From assembly GCF_003263785.1 (NCBI RefSeq), contig NZ_JYJK01000092.1:1-64000 (forward strand): 64,000 nucleotides of DNA, in the 5' to 3' direction. This document shows, one piece after another, positions 21,633 through 32,508 of the stretch. The notes beneath the pieces are model-generated. The model had not been told where the DNA came from, made no database searches, and saw only the letters and a program-made list of their open reading frames with translations. This stretch comes from Vibrio variabilis. GTDB taxonomy: Bacteria > Pseudomonadota > Gammaproteobacteria > Enterobacterales > Vibrionaceae. The translations under genes and the position numbers were made by a program. The first letter of the stretch is position 1, and each line of letters opens with the position of its first letter.

Positions 21633-22724
21633 ATGAGAGTGATTTGGGCGCTTTGCGTCTACTATTTATTATTTGGCACAGCCATTGCAGCGGAAGGCGA
21701 AAATACGCCACATCAAGCTGATAGCCGAGTTTTGTTCGTAAATCCTGGGTTTGCGCAGGAAAGCTTTTGGCATGATGTCGACCTCTATGCACAAGCGGCG
21801 GCAGATTCTTTAGGGTTGCAGCTAGAGATCATCCATGGTGAACGTGACCGACTACTCACCCGCCAAAAGCTCATCGAAAGAATGCAGCGCGGTCCTTATC
21901 CAGACTTTGTCATACTCGTGAACGAAAAGGGGATTGGATTGACACTCCTTGAAACAATCACATCACCCAGCACTAAAGTCACTTTCGCTCTCAACGACTT
22001 GTCATCGCGTGATAAACGAGCGCTGTCCCAAAGCCTCGAATGGTCACAGCGCCTGTTGCCTGGCGTGTTTCCAGACAACTACCAAATTGGTTATCTTAGC
22101 GCTCAGGAACTGTTCACTAAAGGCGATGAACAACCTGGTGATTTTCTAATAATTTCTGGCGACAAGTCTACTCCGGCATCAATAAACAGGGAGGCAGGCG
22201 CTACATCGTTTGTCATGCAAAACGACAACACCACGGTGGCGCAACGCGTATATGGTGATTGGTTAGAAACGATAGCCTATGAACAAACCAAAGTGCTTTT
22301 AAAAAGACATGACAACATTCGTTATATCTGGACAGCCAATGACCATATGGCCTTTGGCGCCATTGCCGCGATTAGAGAAACCAAATCAAAAATTGGTGAT
22401 GACATATTCGTCGGCACCATAAACACCTCCAAACAAGTGTTAGAAGCATTAGCTCAAGGAGAGGTCGCATCCCTAGCAGGCGGTCATTTTACCGCCGTTG
22501 GCCTCTCGCTGCTTAAAATCCACCACTACTTACATGGTCAACCTTGGCCGCAGCGAACCAAGTACAATTTGTTTCGTCCGATCCCCTACCCCTCAAAATT
22601 GTTCGACATACTGCAAAGCAAGGATTGGCAGCGGTTAGATTTTCACAGTATTGACATTCGAGCCAACCCCATCAAACCGTTTACCACCAAAGACGAGGTC
22701 TCTTCAGGTGAGGTGATGAAGTGA
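21633..22724 (+). CDS. Type I periplasmic binding protein (sugar-binding/LuxP-like)
   Basis: 363 residues with a cleavable signal peptide (MRVIWALCVYYLLFGTAIAA, 1-20) and the two-lobe layout of type I binding proteins: VLFVNPGFAQESFWHDVDLY, then YIWTANDHMAFGAIAAI and later VASLAGGHFTAVGLSLLKI. The ribosome-binding site AGGGAG is good. No permease or ATPase genes are nearby. Instead the stop codon overlaps the start of a membrane diguanylate cyclase (GTGA), so this protein probably presents a ligand to that sensor, as LuxP does for LuxQ or NspS for MbaA. The ligand cannot be told from sequence; a sugar-type ligand fits the fold and the CRP-like site. Confidence 0.75.
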   Translation: MRVIWALCVYYLLFGTAIAAEGENTPHQADSRVLFVNPGFAQESFWHDVDLYAQAAADSLGLQLEIIHGERDRLLTRQKLIERMQRGPYPDFVILVNEKGIGLTLLETITSPSTKVTFALNDLSSRDKRALSQSLEWSQRLLPGVFPDNYQIGYLSAQELFTKGDEQPGDFLIISGDKSTPASINREAGATSFVMQNDNTTVAQRVYGDWLETIAYEQTKVLLKRHDNIRYIWTANDHMAFGAIAAIRETKSKIGDDIFVGTINTSKQVLEALAQGEVASLAGGHFTAVGLSLLKIHHYLHGQPWPQRTKYNLFRPIPYPSKLFDILQSKDWQRLDFHSIDIRANPIKPFTTKDEVSSGEVMK

Positions 22725-24543
22725 TAGCCTTCCCTATGAAAAGGCTTAGGCACAAAATTATCGCTATCATGTTAGTCGCGACTGGCTTTTTAGCACTATT
22801 GAACATTGCCATCCAAGCCTATGTCGACTACCAGCAAGAGATGGAGCAGGCCGAAAATAACACCCTACGCCAGGTACGCTCGCTCTATTTTCCTATCTCA
22901 GAAGCGCTTTGGGATCTCGATTTGCGGCAACTGGAGCAGTTACTGATCAGCATCAGTAAAGACGACAGTATTCAGAACATACAACTGAAAGGAATCGAAG
23001 GCACTATGCTCGAAGCCAATGTTACCGAGCCATTAAGTGTGCAAACTCACCAATATGACCTGCGCTACAATGGCCGTATGCTCGGTACCTTGTCCTATCA
23101 AATAGACGACTCAAAGATTCAAGAAGAAGTATTATCTCGGTTAGCACTAGGGTTTCTTTTAAACACCTTAGAAGCCTTGTTGATTATCGCCATTGTTGTA
23201 GTGGTGGTTTACTCGCTCGTCACTAAACCGCTTAACGAGCTTTATGCGATATCGAAAACCATCAACCCTCAAACGTCGAGTAAGTTAAAGTTGCCCAACA
23301 GTCTGACTCAGCGTCAAGATGAACTCTCCTACGTTGCGAAGGCACTGCAAAACCTCAATAACGCTTCAAGGCGAGCAATAGCGGCACAAAGACGTACAGA
23401 GCGACAACTGCTCCATCATCAGAATCAACTCGAGCAGAGTATCGAGATTCAAACCAAAGCCTACAAAACCCAAAGTAAGCTGCACCAGATCCTCGCCGAT
23501 ATGTCACTCAATATTCTGACCTGCAGCGAGGACAACATGGCGACAGTTATGTACCGTGCATTTGAGCCCATAGGCCGTTTGCTCGACATCGATAGACTCA
23601 GCGTACTCACTATTGACGACAATATTGCTCACTATCGCTATTCCTGGCGAGCAGATGGTAGTGAAAACCCTTACTTCGAGGGGTTCAATATCGGCTCGAT
23701 GGCACTACTACAACGTCGTCTGCTCTCTTTAGAGCCTATTGTGATTAGTGACATAGAACTGCTCAAGACCCAAGCGGATTCTGAGTACAACATGATGAAA
23801 AAGCTAGGAATCGATTCGGTAGCCATTTTTCCCCTGATTGATGGTAAAGCGATATTTGGCCTTCTTATTGCTCCAACATCCGCGGCGCACACGACTGGAG
23901 TGACACGCAACGCGCCATTTTAAGTCGGCTTTCAACCACAGTCAGCGAAATGCATCTGCGACTGCGCAGTCAAAAAGAAATGACCGCACTGCAAGAGGAA
24001 CTCATAGAAGCCAATCAACGTTTGCACATCGCCGCAGAAACTGATGAGCTAACTGGGTTGCCGAATCGCCGTCCATTCATGAGCGAGCTTGAACATCATA
24101 CACATAGCCTTTATGTCAGCAGCATTACGACCATGATGATTGATGTCGATCACTTCAAACAATACAACGACCTTTACGGTCATGTTCAAGGCGACTTTGC
24201 ACTGCGTTATGTGGCCAACACTTTAAAGCAAGTGCTTGTTCCCTGTGGTCACATGGTCGCACGTATTGGCGGTGAGGAGTTTTGTGCCTTGCTGGTCAAT
24301 GTCTCAGCTCATGAAGCCCTGACCTTGGCGGAAAAAATGCGTCAAGAAGTCCTATCACTCAACATTCCACATTCGGGAAACAATCCGTTCAACGTGCTAT
24401 CGATTTCTGTTGGCGTTGCTCATCAGCTGGTTGAAGAACCGGTGACAACGCAGCAATTATTGGAAAACGCTGATGCTGCTTTATACAGAGCAAAGCAGAA
24501 CGGGCGAAACCAAGTTCAATCAGAACCACCAAACCTTGATTAG
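22721..24543 (+). pseudogene. Membrane diguanylate cyclase with periplasmic sensor, frameshifted
   Basis: Synthesises c-di-GMP from GTP. Order: TM helix (about residues 14-31), periplasmic region of ~120 residues, second TM (about 145-167, ALLIIAIVVVVVYSLV), HAMP-like/coiled linker, GAF-like domain, GGDEF domain. The active site reads ARIGGEEFCALL. The upstream RxxD inhibitory site is missing (PCGH instead). The first frame ends APTSAAHTTGVTRNAPF; the next frame reads HDWSDTQRAILSRLS into the GGDEF half, so an indel lies within 23870-23895. The GTG start at 22721 has an AGGTG ribosome-binding site and is coupled to the binding-protein gene. Receiver of the binding protein's signal by inference. 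Confidence 0.85.
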
Positions 24544-24688
24544 CGAGTTGGCAGAAAAAGGTAAATACTATTTATTCAAACGGTTATTATCCTCACGACA
24601 AATTATTGCATTTTTTTGACAAACCGCAGGTGCGTACACTGCACAATCTTGCGCTTTTTTTTGTTCCACTCACTGATTTGGTTCTCCT

Positions 24689-25762
24689 ATGAAAAAAATA
24701 CTATTGCTACTGAGTCTTGCTCTTACCACTGCCGCGCCAAGCTTTGCAGAATCCGAGACCGTACCAGTAGGGATCAGACCATGCTGCGCCTTTGGAACTG
24801 GCCTTAAAGCAGAGCTAGGAAGCGTCCCTGTTCCTTTCTACTCAATCAAGAACGTTCTTAATACTGAAGATGTCGACGCGCACGTATTCAATGATGGCTC
24901 AGCCAGTGTTGTCGGCAGCCTATTTGGCGCATCAGACGAAGTGAATGGACTCATTTTCACCAATAAAGGCGGCTTTATCGATACCGCGCACGTTCGAGAT
25001 ACCGCCGATTTTGCCTTCTATTTATATCGCTCTCTTAAGCAGCGCGACAGCGACAACTATCAAGTGAACCTGACACCAGAACTGCGTGACCGTCGCATCG
25101 TATTTAACAACCTAGACCAGCTAGACACAAAACAACACGATGAAGCTAAGCTAGCAGCACTACTCGCGTTTCGTCTCGCTCAATGGCACGAAATTGCTCA
25201 GTGGTACGGTCTAGTTTCTGTTGGTGGCTTTAAAGAGTATCCATCGGCGTTTTCGCCAGAAGATCTCTACTCGAACATGCTCGGTGCACTCATCGCCTAT
25301 GAGATTTTGCGAGTTAACCCAGACATTACTCAAGATGCGTTCGTCGTTCTGATGCCAGAGTATTTCCGTAGGCACCTGAAGATGCTTGACGCTCAAGATG
25401 AAGACACCAGTATCGAAAAGCTTAAAGAGATCGATGGCATTTGGTGGGACAGCAGCAAACGTCTACCAAACAAATGGGTAGTGAAAACGCGTGATTATCA
25501 CTTTAGTTTGGATTTAATTCCTAATGTGGTTTCTAACGGCACACCGTTGAGCTTATCTGAGTTTGCTGAGCTTGAGCAGTATGGGCAATTGCAATTGGTA
25601 AAAGCTGACAATATTCAATCGTTTGATATACTTCCGTCCTCATTAAAAGACAAAACAGTGTGGACTCACGAAGAGTTCCAGGCGATTGGCGACATTTCCA
25701 AGGCAGTTGATGATAAGCACGAAAACAGTCGCAACGACGCACTTACTTTAAAGTTGAACTAA
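24689..25762 (+). CDS. DUF4056 domain-containing exported protein
   Basis: 357-residue protein with a signal peptide (MKKILLLLSLALTTAAPSFA). After it comes the cysteine-containing GIRPCCAFGTGL, typical of the DUF4056 family as I know it. HVRDTADFAFYLYRSL and the HE-containing LAQWHEIAQWYGL suggest a metal or catalytic site, but no activity is established. It is probably periplasmic or outer-membrane associated. It precedes dgkA by three bases on the same strand, so the two are likely one operon; a cell-envelope role is inference. Confidence 0.75.
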   Translation: MKKILLLLSLALTTAAPSFAESETVPVGIRPCCAFGTGLKAELGSVPVPFYSIKNVLNTEDVDAHVFNDGSASVVGSLFGASDEVNGLIFTNKGGFIDTAHVRDTADFAFYLYRSLKQRDSDNYQVNLTPELRDRRIVFNNLDQLDTKQHDEAKLAALLAFRLAQWHEIAQWYGLVSVGGFKEYPSAFSPEDLYSNMLGALIAYEILRVNPDITQDAFVVLMPEYFRRHLKMLDAQDEDTSIEKLKEIDGIWWDSSKRLPNKWVVKTRDYHFSLDLIPNVVSNGTPLSLSEFAELEQYGQLQLVKADNIQSFDILPSSLKDKTVWTHEEFQAIGDISKAVDDKHENSRNDALTLKLN

Positions 25763-25765
25763 ACC

Positions 25766-26140
25766 ATGACTGAGATTCAAAAAAATACTGGCATAAAGCG
25801 CGTTATTTACGCCGCTCGCTACTCTTGGTACGGCCTCATTGCGGCTTGGAAAAACGAAGCGGCATTTCGTCAAGAATGTGCAGCGCTGATCTTTGCCGTC
25901 ATCATCGCAGCTATACTTGATGTTTCTTTATTCGCTAAAGCCGCCCTCGTGGGCAGTGTTATCTTTGTCATGATTGTTGAACTGATGAACTCTGCTGTGG
26001 AAGCCGTGGTAGACCGTATTGGTCTTGAGCGTCACGAACTGTCGGGACGTGCAAAAGACCTCGGCTCAGCGGCAGTATTTCTGGCCATCGGTCTTGCTAT
26101 GATGGTATGGGGCTCCATTCTTTGGGTTCATTTCAGTTAG
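25766..26140 (+). CDS. dgkA: Diacylglycerol kinase
   Basis: Small trimeric inner-membrane kinase that phosphorylates diacylglycerol to phosphatidic acid, recycling lipid from membrane-derived glycan synthesis. 124 residues, three TM helices, and both family signatures: KNEAAFRQE near residue 30 and ELMNSAVEAVVDRIGLERHE near residue 72, holding the metal-ATP ligands. Confidence 0.97.
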   Translation: MTEIQKNTGIKRVIYAARYSWYGLIAAWKNEAAFRQECAALIFAVIIAAILDVSLFAKAALVGSVIFVMIVELMNSAVEAVVDRIGLERHELSGRAKDLGSAAVFLAIGLAMMVWGSILWVHFS

Positions 26141-26184
26141 CGCCAACTTGCTAATAGTGAAAGCCATTAGACAGAAAAAGAGAT

Positions 26185-26215
26185 AGGCTTGATCAACTGC
26201 GATCAAGCCTTTTTT
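26185..26215 (+). terminator. Terminator after dgkA
   Basis: Ten-bp stem AGGCTTGATC/GATCAAGCCT with a six-base loop, followed by a T-tract. Confidence 0.93.
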
Positions 26216-26271
26216 CGTTTTGTTGTTTGTTTTACAGTGACGGTTGATGAGTTAGCGCTATTGGAGTCACT

Positions 26272-27166
26272 GTGAATCTTCGACAATTGGAAGTCTTCTA
26301 CGCCATCATGCAAGCCGGAACGGTATCGGGAGCTGCGAGAAATCTGCATGTTTCCCAGCCCAATGTAACGCGCGTATTGGCTCACACCGAACAGCCAACT
26401 TGGCTTTTCACTGTTTGAACGCATTAAAGGACGACTCGTTCCGACACAAGAAGCGCAGACTCTGCTTCCTGAAGTGGAAAAAATCTATCGCCAGCTTGGT
26501 CACTTCCAAACCTTAACCAACAAAGTCAAAGCGGGGCATCAACATATCCGTATTGGTGCGCCTCCCGTGCTAGCTACTAAGCTGCTCACCCCTTTAGTGT
26601 CTGAATTTGCCAAGGAAAACGCGTGTTCTATTGATCTTACCACCGGGAATCACGCCGAACTATGTCAGGCGCTGCTAGATAATGAACTTGATCTTGCTAT
26701 CACGTTTGGCCGCGAGACTCCTGCGGGCATATCACATCGCCTTTTACTGCAGCAATCTATGACCGTACTCCTTAGCCATGAGCATCATAAGGCGCTGAGC
26801 CCCGTGCGCTCATCACTGTCACTTTCAACATTGCTGAGCAGTGACATCGGCCTAATTGCACTTGATGAACGCGACCCACTGGGCATGCGCTTACATGATG
26901 CGATAGCCGCTCATAAGGAAGACTTCGCGCCGACCTTTCGCGTCAGAAGCTACAGTGCCGGTGCTGAGCTTGCAAAACTTGGCAGCGGCATTGCCATTGT
27001 CGATCCTTGGACAGCGCAGCAATACGCGCTTGAACCCAATTTGGCTCGTGTTACTTTAACTGACAATATTGATTGTTCCGTATCGCTTCTCACCAGTGAT
27101 GTTCACCCCATGTCTATTGCCAGCAGGCAGTTCCTAGAAACGCTTTCGGATCTCACCAGCCCATAA
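26272..27166 (+). pseudogene. dgcR: LysR-family regulator of the dgcNA genes (DgcR-like), frameshifted
   Basis: Begins with GTG: MNLRQLEVFYAIMQAGTVSG, a standard LysR winged helix with NLHVSQPNVTRVLAHTE. As written the frame ends at QPTWLFTV. Dropping one C at 26395-26396 gives EQQLGFSLFERIKGRLVPT and runs on into a complete substrate-binding domain (HIRIGAPPVLATKLLTPLV...), about 297 residues. It lies directly upstream of dgcN and dgcA on the same strand, the arrangement of the D-glutamate catabolism cluster of marine bacteria, so I call it DgcR by context. Technical indel likely. Confidence 0.8.
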
Positions 27167-27274
27167 CCTAATGTTATAGGGTGCACACATTAGAGTATTC
27201 GATTGTGCTCCTCGTCCTCGTTATCTTGATACCTAAGATTTACCCATCACTTAACAAGATTCATGAGGGACGAT

Positions 27275-28280
27275 ATGAACATTGCTCAGCCTTATCTGCT
27301 TTTCCTTGGGGACGTAACCGACCCTCTCGCAGCGAAAACCGCACGCGGCATCGTTAAATGGCGACCAGACGCCTGCTTGGGTGAGTTGCGATTGACTGAG
27401 CAAACCGTATCGCTCGGACTTGAGCCATTGTCCTTGGGAGACGCCAAAGCAATGGGGGCGAAAAACGCTGGTTATTGGCACAGCGAATGCCGGTGGTGTC
27501 ATCCCGCCAAGTTGGGTCGAAACGCTGGTACAAGCGGCGCATCTTGGATTTGATATCGCCTCTGGCATGCATCAACGTCTTGGTGGTATTCCCGAGCTCG
27601 CTTCACTTGCTGCCCAAAACGCCATACAACTGTTTGACGTTAGGCATTACGATGCTCAGCTTGATGTTGGCACAGGCAAAAAGCGCCAAGGAAAACGTCT
27701 ATTGACCGTCGGCACAGATTGTTCAGTTGGCAAAATGTTCTCCGCTCTCGCAATTGAGAAAGCCCTTGTCGAACAAGGCAGCCAAGCACGCTTTAAAGCC
27801 ACAGGTCAAACCGGCATTCTAATAGAAGGTCAGGGCATTTCGGTCGATGCTGTCGTTGCAGACTTTATTTCTGGCGCCGTTGAAAGGCTTAGCCCAAGCT
27901 TTACTGGACATGAGTGGGACATTATTGAAGGCCAAGGCTCGCTGTTTAATCCTTCTTTCGCTGGTGTAAGCTTAGGTTTACTCCATGGTGCTCAACCTGA
28001 TGCGCTGGTACTGTGCCATGAAGTCGGACGCGAGCACATTCGCCATTTACCTCACGCGGCACTGCCAAGCATTGAGCAGACCATCGAGGCCAACCTAATG
28101 GCAGCGCGAGTCACCAATCCATGGGTGCAGTTTGTTGGCATTTGTCTCAATACCTCAAACATTTCTGACAAAGAAGCGAAAGCGCTGTGTCTAAAATGGA
28201 GCGAAGAGTTCGCTATGCCCGTCACCGACCCGGTTCGATTCGGTGTCGATGCAATCGCAGATCGTGTTCGCTCACTTTAA
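27275..28280 (+). pseudogene. dgcN: D-glutamate N-acetyltransferase DgcN (DUF1611), frameshifted
   Basis: DUF1611 protein. In marine bacteria DgcN acetylates D-glutamate to N-acetyl-D-glutamate. Start MNIAQPYLLFLGDV has a good GAGGGA ribosome-binding site. The frame breaks in the A5 run at 27461-27465; with four A it reads AMGAKTLVIGTANAGGVIPP and continues to ...DAIADRVRSL, about 334 residues. A P-loop-like VGTDCSVGKMFSALA and IEGQGSLFNPSFAGVSLGLL are visible. dgcA follows at once. Homopolymer indel. Confidence 0.85.
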
Positions 28281-28308
28281 CCCTGACCACAGTAAGGAAG
28301 CTCATCAC

Positions 28309-29276
28309 ATGCTGTCTATTCGCGCTCATCATCACTCTATTAAACTGGCACGACCGTTTAGCATCTCTCGCGGTACGAGAACACATGCAGAGTTAGTTCG
28401 TGTCACCGTGCGCTATAAAGACTTTGAAGCAGAAGGGGAATGTACACCTTATCCCAGGTATGGTGAGTCTGTTGATTCTGTCATCAGTCAAGTAACGGAG
28501 TTTGCTAAAACGCTGACTTTACTGACGCCAAATGAGGCAAGACTTAGCTGCAATCTTTTCCAGCCGGTGCTGCTCGTAATGCCGTGGATTGCGCATTGTG
28601 GGCTCTCGAGGCTCAACTTGCCGACAGTCACTTTCCTTCCCCACTATTTCGTATCGCTCCAAGTATAGAAACAGCAATGACGGTGTCGGTAGCAGAACTG
28701 TCCGACATGGCTGAGCAGGCGAAGGACTATGTGAGCCAAGGGGCAACACTGCTTAAAGTAAAACTTGACGATCAAGCCGTTGTAGAGAAGATCGCGGCGA
28801 TCCGTGCTGTAGCGCCAAGCGCAAAGATCATCGTCGATGCAAATGAAGCTTGGGCTCAATTTGACCTTAATGCACTGTTTGCTTCACTCAAGCCGTTCAA
28901 TATCACCATGATTGAACAACCCGTGCCAAGTGGCCAAGACCATCTACTCAAAGGGATGGAGCATCCTATTCCTTTGTGCGCTGATGAGAGCTGTCATACC
29001 CGAGAGCAACTTCCCGACCTGGTTGATTGTTACGAAATGATCAATATTAAACTCGATAAAACCGGCGGCCTTACCGAAGCACTGGCGCTAGAGAAAGAGG
29101 CTCGTACCGCAGGGCTCAGTATTATGTGTGGCTGTATGCTGGGTTCATCACTGGCCATGAAAGCGGCATTACCAATAGCGACCAATGCTGAAGTGGTTGA
29201 CTTAGATGGCCCGGTGCTACTTGGGAGTGATGTGGAGAAGGGTTTGACCTATGAGCAAGGTCAGTTGACATTGTAA
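28309..29276 (+). pseudogene. dgcA: N-acetyl-D-glutamate racemase DgcA (enolase superfamily), frameshifted
   Basis: Enolase-superfamily member of the dipeptide-epimerase branch. With DgcN it converts N-acetyl-D-glutamate to the L form. The acid/base and metal ligands are all present: KVKLDD, VDANEAW, IEQPV, CADES and INIKLDKTGG. The first frame fails after EARLSCNLF; adding one C at about 28548 gives EARLSLQSFPAGAARNAVDC and joins the second part, about 322 residues. Start at ATG 28309 behind AAGGAAG. The alternative reading, L-Ala-D/L-Glu epimerase, is less likely given dgcN next door. Confidence 0.85.
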
Positions 29277-29296
29277 TTGGAACATATTTATAAACA

Positions 29297-29333
29297 AAAC
29301 GGGCGCGATAAATCACTTTATCGCGCCCGTTTT
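29297..29333. terminator. Bidirectional terminator between dgcA and MATE gene
   Basis: Long stem AACGGGCGCGATAAA/TTTATCGCGCCCGTT with loop TCAC, flanked by A and T runs, between convergent genes. Confidence 0.93.
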
Positions 29334-29348
29334 CAATCAAAAAATGGT

Positions 29349-30730
29349 TTAAGCACCGTTTGCCAACTGCGCATCACGACGTTTTATCACTGAACGCAAG
29401 CGCAGCAGCATTAATATGGCTGCAACCGTCAACCCGCTTAAAATGCCCACCCAAAAGCCTTTTTCGCCCATAGCAGGCACTATATGATCAGTAAGCCCGA
29501 GCACCACACCGAGCGGCAGAGCTAAACCCCAATAAGAGGCAATCGCCAAAATCATCGGAACCTTAGTATCTTTATAACCACGCAGTGCACCATTTGCAGA
29601 GGTCTGCAGCGCATCACTAAATTGATACATAGCGGTGAATACTAGCAAGGTCGCCGCCGTCGCGCTCACTGCTGGGTCGGTGGTATAGAGACGAATAATC
29701 CAATCCGGGAACAGCAAGAACATCGCCACCGAGCACAGTGACAACATCGCCGCGACCACGATACCGATTTTGCTTCGCTCCACTGCGCCAACATCATCTT
29801 TTGCACCTAGAGCGTGACCAACACGGATAGTAATACCAAAAGAGATACTCATTGGAATCACATAGGTCATACTCGAAATGTTGAGCGCAATTTGTGCTGC
29901 TGCAACGTTTTCGGCACCAATACGACCAATCAAAAGTGCAATCACGGCGAAGATGCTGCCACACACTGCAATGTTCATCCCAATCGGCAAACCTAGCTTT
30001 AATAGGTTAAAGATTTCAGCAAGCCTAGGTTTTGCATCGCTAAAGCGAATGATGGTTTTGAAATGGTGATGACCGCGAATGTATGAGTACAGCAGCGCTG
30101 ACATCAACCAATACACCAAACTGGTCGCCCAGCCACAGCCCACAGCGCCCAGCTCAGGAAAGCCGAACTTACCGTAAATAAGCACATAGTTGACCGGTAT
30201 GTTCACCAAAAGGCCTATCACGGAAATGATCATTGGCGCCTTGGTGTTGTTCATACCTTCACAAAAGCCATTTAAGGTATAAAACAGCGCAATCCCCGGT
30301 ACGCCAAACGCTAATGCGTAAGCGTAATCACTCGCAATAGGATGATTTCCGATGCTACACCGATCCATTCTAGGATCGGCTTTGCACTGACCAAATAGGC
30401 AATCAACAACGCACTAGAAGTGAGTGCTAGCCACACCATTTGGAAGAACTCGATAGAGATACTATCGAAATCACGAGCACCGCGATGGAACGCCACCACT
30501 GGCGTTAAAGCCATTATAACGCCGCGTAGCAGAAGCAGTACCGGGATCCACAGGCTTGCTCCCAGCGCAATCGCGGCAAGATCTGCAGCACTGACTTGAC
30601 CAGCCATAGTGGTATCAACAAAACCCATTGCCTGAGTAGCAAGCTGAGTAAGAATAATAGGAACCGACAGGTTCATGAGCGCACCCGATTCACGGGTAAA
30701 GCGATTTAAAGGACGGATTGTCGTTTGCAT
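29349..30730 (-). pseudogene. MATE family efflux transporter (NorM-like), frameshifted
   Basis: Twelve-helix cation-coupled multidrug exporter of the NorM branch. The N-terminal part has ILTQLATQAMGFVDTTMAGQ and VVAFHRGARDFD; the rest has GLPIGMNIAVCGSIFAV, VGHALGAKDD and GALRGYKDTKVPMILAI. The frame breaks near 30340: one more G (plus strand GG to GGG) gives SEIIPIASDYAYALAFG and about 460 residues, normal for the family. Substrate unknown. It is not cleanly in an operon. Confidence 0.9.
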
Positions 30731-30999
30731 GGGAAAGTTCTAACACCAATATAAATGCACCAATGGAGGCAGGATGGCGAGTGTGCATTTTAGGGTGTGC
30801 CTGTCTAAGGCGGCGACAATATAAACACCTTAGCAGGTAAATTCAATACTGCTTTAGGCCTAAATCGCTGAAATAATGCAACCAAAATTGTATTGAACTT
30901 CATCACAAAACCACGCAGAATAGCGCGCCTTGCCCTATCCTTGGGTTTACGGCACGTCACGGCAATCTGCCCTCCTCTTTTCTTAAACTGAGTATCACT

Positions 31000-32415
31000 A
31001 TGAGTTTTGAATCTTTAGGTCTTTCCCAACCTATTCTACGCGCGATTAAAGAATTAGGTTACGAGAAAGCATCGCCCATTCAAGAGCAAGCTATTCCTGC
31101 CGTTATTGAAGGCAGAGATGTTATGGCCGCCGCTCAAACGGGCACAGGCAAAACCGCAGGCTTTGCTCTACCACTGATTCAAAATCTCGATAATGGTACT
31201 CGCGTCAAGAGTAACCACATTCGAGCGCTGATTTTAACGCCAACCCGCGAGCTGGCGGCACAGGTTCACGAGAGCGTGTTCAAATACAGCGTTCATCTAC
31301 CACTGACTTCTCAGTGTGTATACGGTGGCGTAAAAATTAACCCACAGATGATGAAGCTCCGCAAAGGTTGCGATGTCATGGTAGCGACACCAGGTCGCCT
31401 GTTGGATTTGTATCAGCAAAACGCCATCAAATTTTCTCAACTGGAAGTACTGGTGCTCGATGAAGCCGATAGAATGCTGGACATGGGCTTTTATCGTGAC
31501 ATCAAAAAGATTCTCGACCTGCTGCCTGAAAAGCGTCAGAATCTACTGTTTTCAGCCACTTTCTCAAATGAGATCCGTGACCTAGCCAAAGGCCTTGTTA
31601 ACGATCCGGTAGAAGTATCAGTGACGCCACCAAACTCAACCACAGCATTAGTTGAGCAAAGCATTTACCTTGCTGACAAAAAGCAAAAGCCGGCTATGCT
31701 TGCCAAGCTTATTCACGATGGTAACTGGAAGCAGGTGCTGGTATTTAGCCGAACTAAGCATGGTGCCAACCGTCTTGCACGTTATTTAGAAGGCCAAAAC
31801 ATTACGGCGTTGGCGATACACGGTAACAAGAGCCAAAGTGCTCGCACGACCGCGCTGGCTAACTTTAAAAGTGGTGAAGTCCGCGTATTAGTCGCGACCG
31901 ATATCGCCGCACGCGGTTTGGACATCCCTCAATTGCCACAAGTAGTCAACTTTGACTTGCCAAATGTCTCTGAAGACTACGTGCACCGTATCGGCCGCAC
32001 GGGTCGCGCGGGTGAAACAGGTAATGCTTACTCACTGGTTTGTGCTGACGAAGCAAAAGAGCTGTTTTCTATCGAGCGCTTGATTGGTAAATTGCTGCCA
32101 AGGCATGAGCTTGAGGGCTTCAAACCCGTTCATGAACTGCCGGAATCAAAACTCGATACTCGCCCAATCAAAGCGAAAAAGCCTAAGAAGCCGAAGAAAC
32201 CAAAGCCGCAGCAAGCACAGGGTCAGCAAAAACAGAGTCAGCAAAAGCAGAACAACGGTGCAGCTTCAAAGGAAAATAAAGGTTCAGACAAGCCGCGCAA
32301 GCCGAGAAAGTTCAATTTCAAGTGCAAACCAAATAGTGGTGGTGAACAAGCAGCGAACAAGTCTCGCAAACCAAGACCCAATCGCTCTCGCCCTAATAAA
32401 GCGAAACCAAGTTAA
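31000..32415 (+). CDS. rhlE: DEAD-box RNA helicase, RhlE type
   Basis: ATP-dependent RNA helicase of 471 residues. Q motif ([16 protein letters not shown]), motif [10 protein letters not shown], Ia [41 protein letters not shown] and [15 protein letters not shown] are all complete. The last ~90 residues form a Lys/Arg/Gln-rich disordered tail typical of RhlE and likely to bind RNA (rRNA maturation or mRNA decay). A strong terminator follows. Confidence 0.92.
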   Translation: MSFESLGLSQPILRAIKELGYEKASPIQEQAIPAVIEGRDVMAAAQTGTGKTAGFALPLIQNLDNGTRVKSNHIRALILTPTRELAAQVHESVFKYSVHLPLTSQCVYGGVKINPQMMKLRKGCDVMVATPGRLLDLYQQNAIKFSQLEVLVLDEADRMLDMGFYRDIKKILDLLPEKRQNLLFSATFSNEIRDLAKGLVNDPVEVSVTPPNSTTALVEQSIYLADKKQKPAMLAKLIHDGNWKQVLVFSRTKHGANRLARYLEGQNITALAIHGNKSQSARTTALANFKSGEVRVLVATDIAARGLDIPQLPQVVNFDLPNVSEDYVHRIGRTGRAGETGNAYSLVCADEAKELFSIERLIGKLLPRHELEGFKPVHELPESKLDTRPIKAKKPKKPKKPKPQQAQGQQKQSQQKQNNGAASKENKGSDKPRKPRKFNFKCKPNSGGEQAANKSRKPRPNRSRPNKAKPS

Positions 32416-32427
32416 TTCGCAAAATAC

Positions 32428-32461
32428 AAAAAAGGCTCACAAAAATATGTGAGCCTTTTTT
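32428..32461. terminator. Bidirectional terminator after rhlE
   Basis: Stem GGCTCAC/GTGAGCC flanked by an A-run and a T-run, between two convergent genes. Confidence 0.92.
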
Positions 32462-32508
32462 GTTAGTAATCAATAAATTAAGCCATTCAACCTAATCTAT
32501 TTATCCTA

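Noticed and set aside
26272..29276. Genuine pseudogenisation of the dgc cluster
   Set aside because: Each break is a single base, flanks are intact, and identical breaks affect housekeeping genes across the window; sequencing error is the simpler reading.
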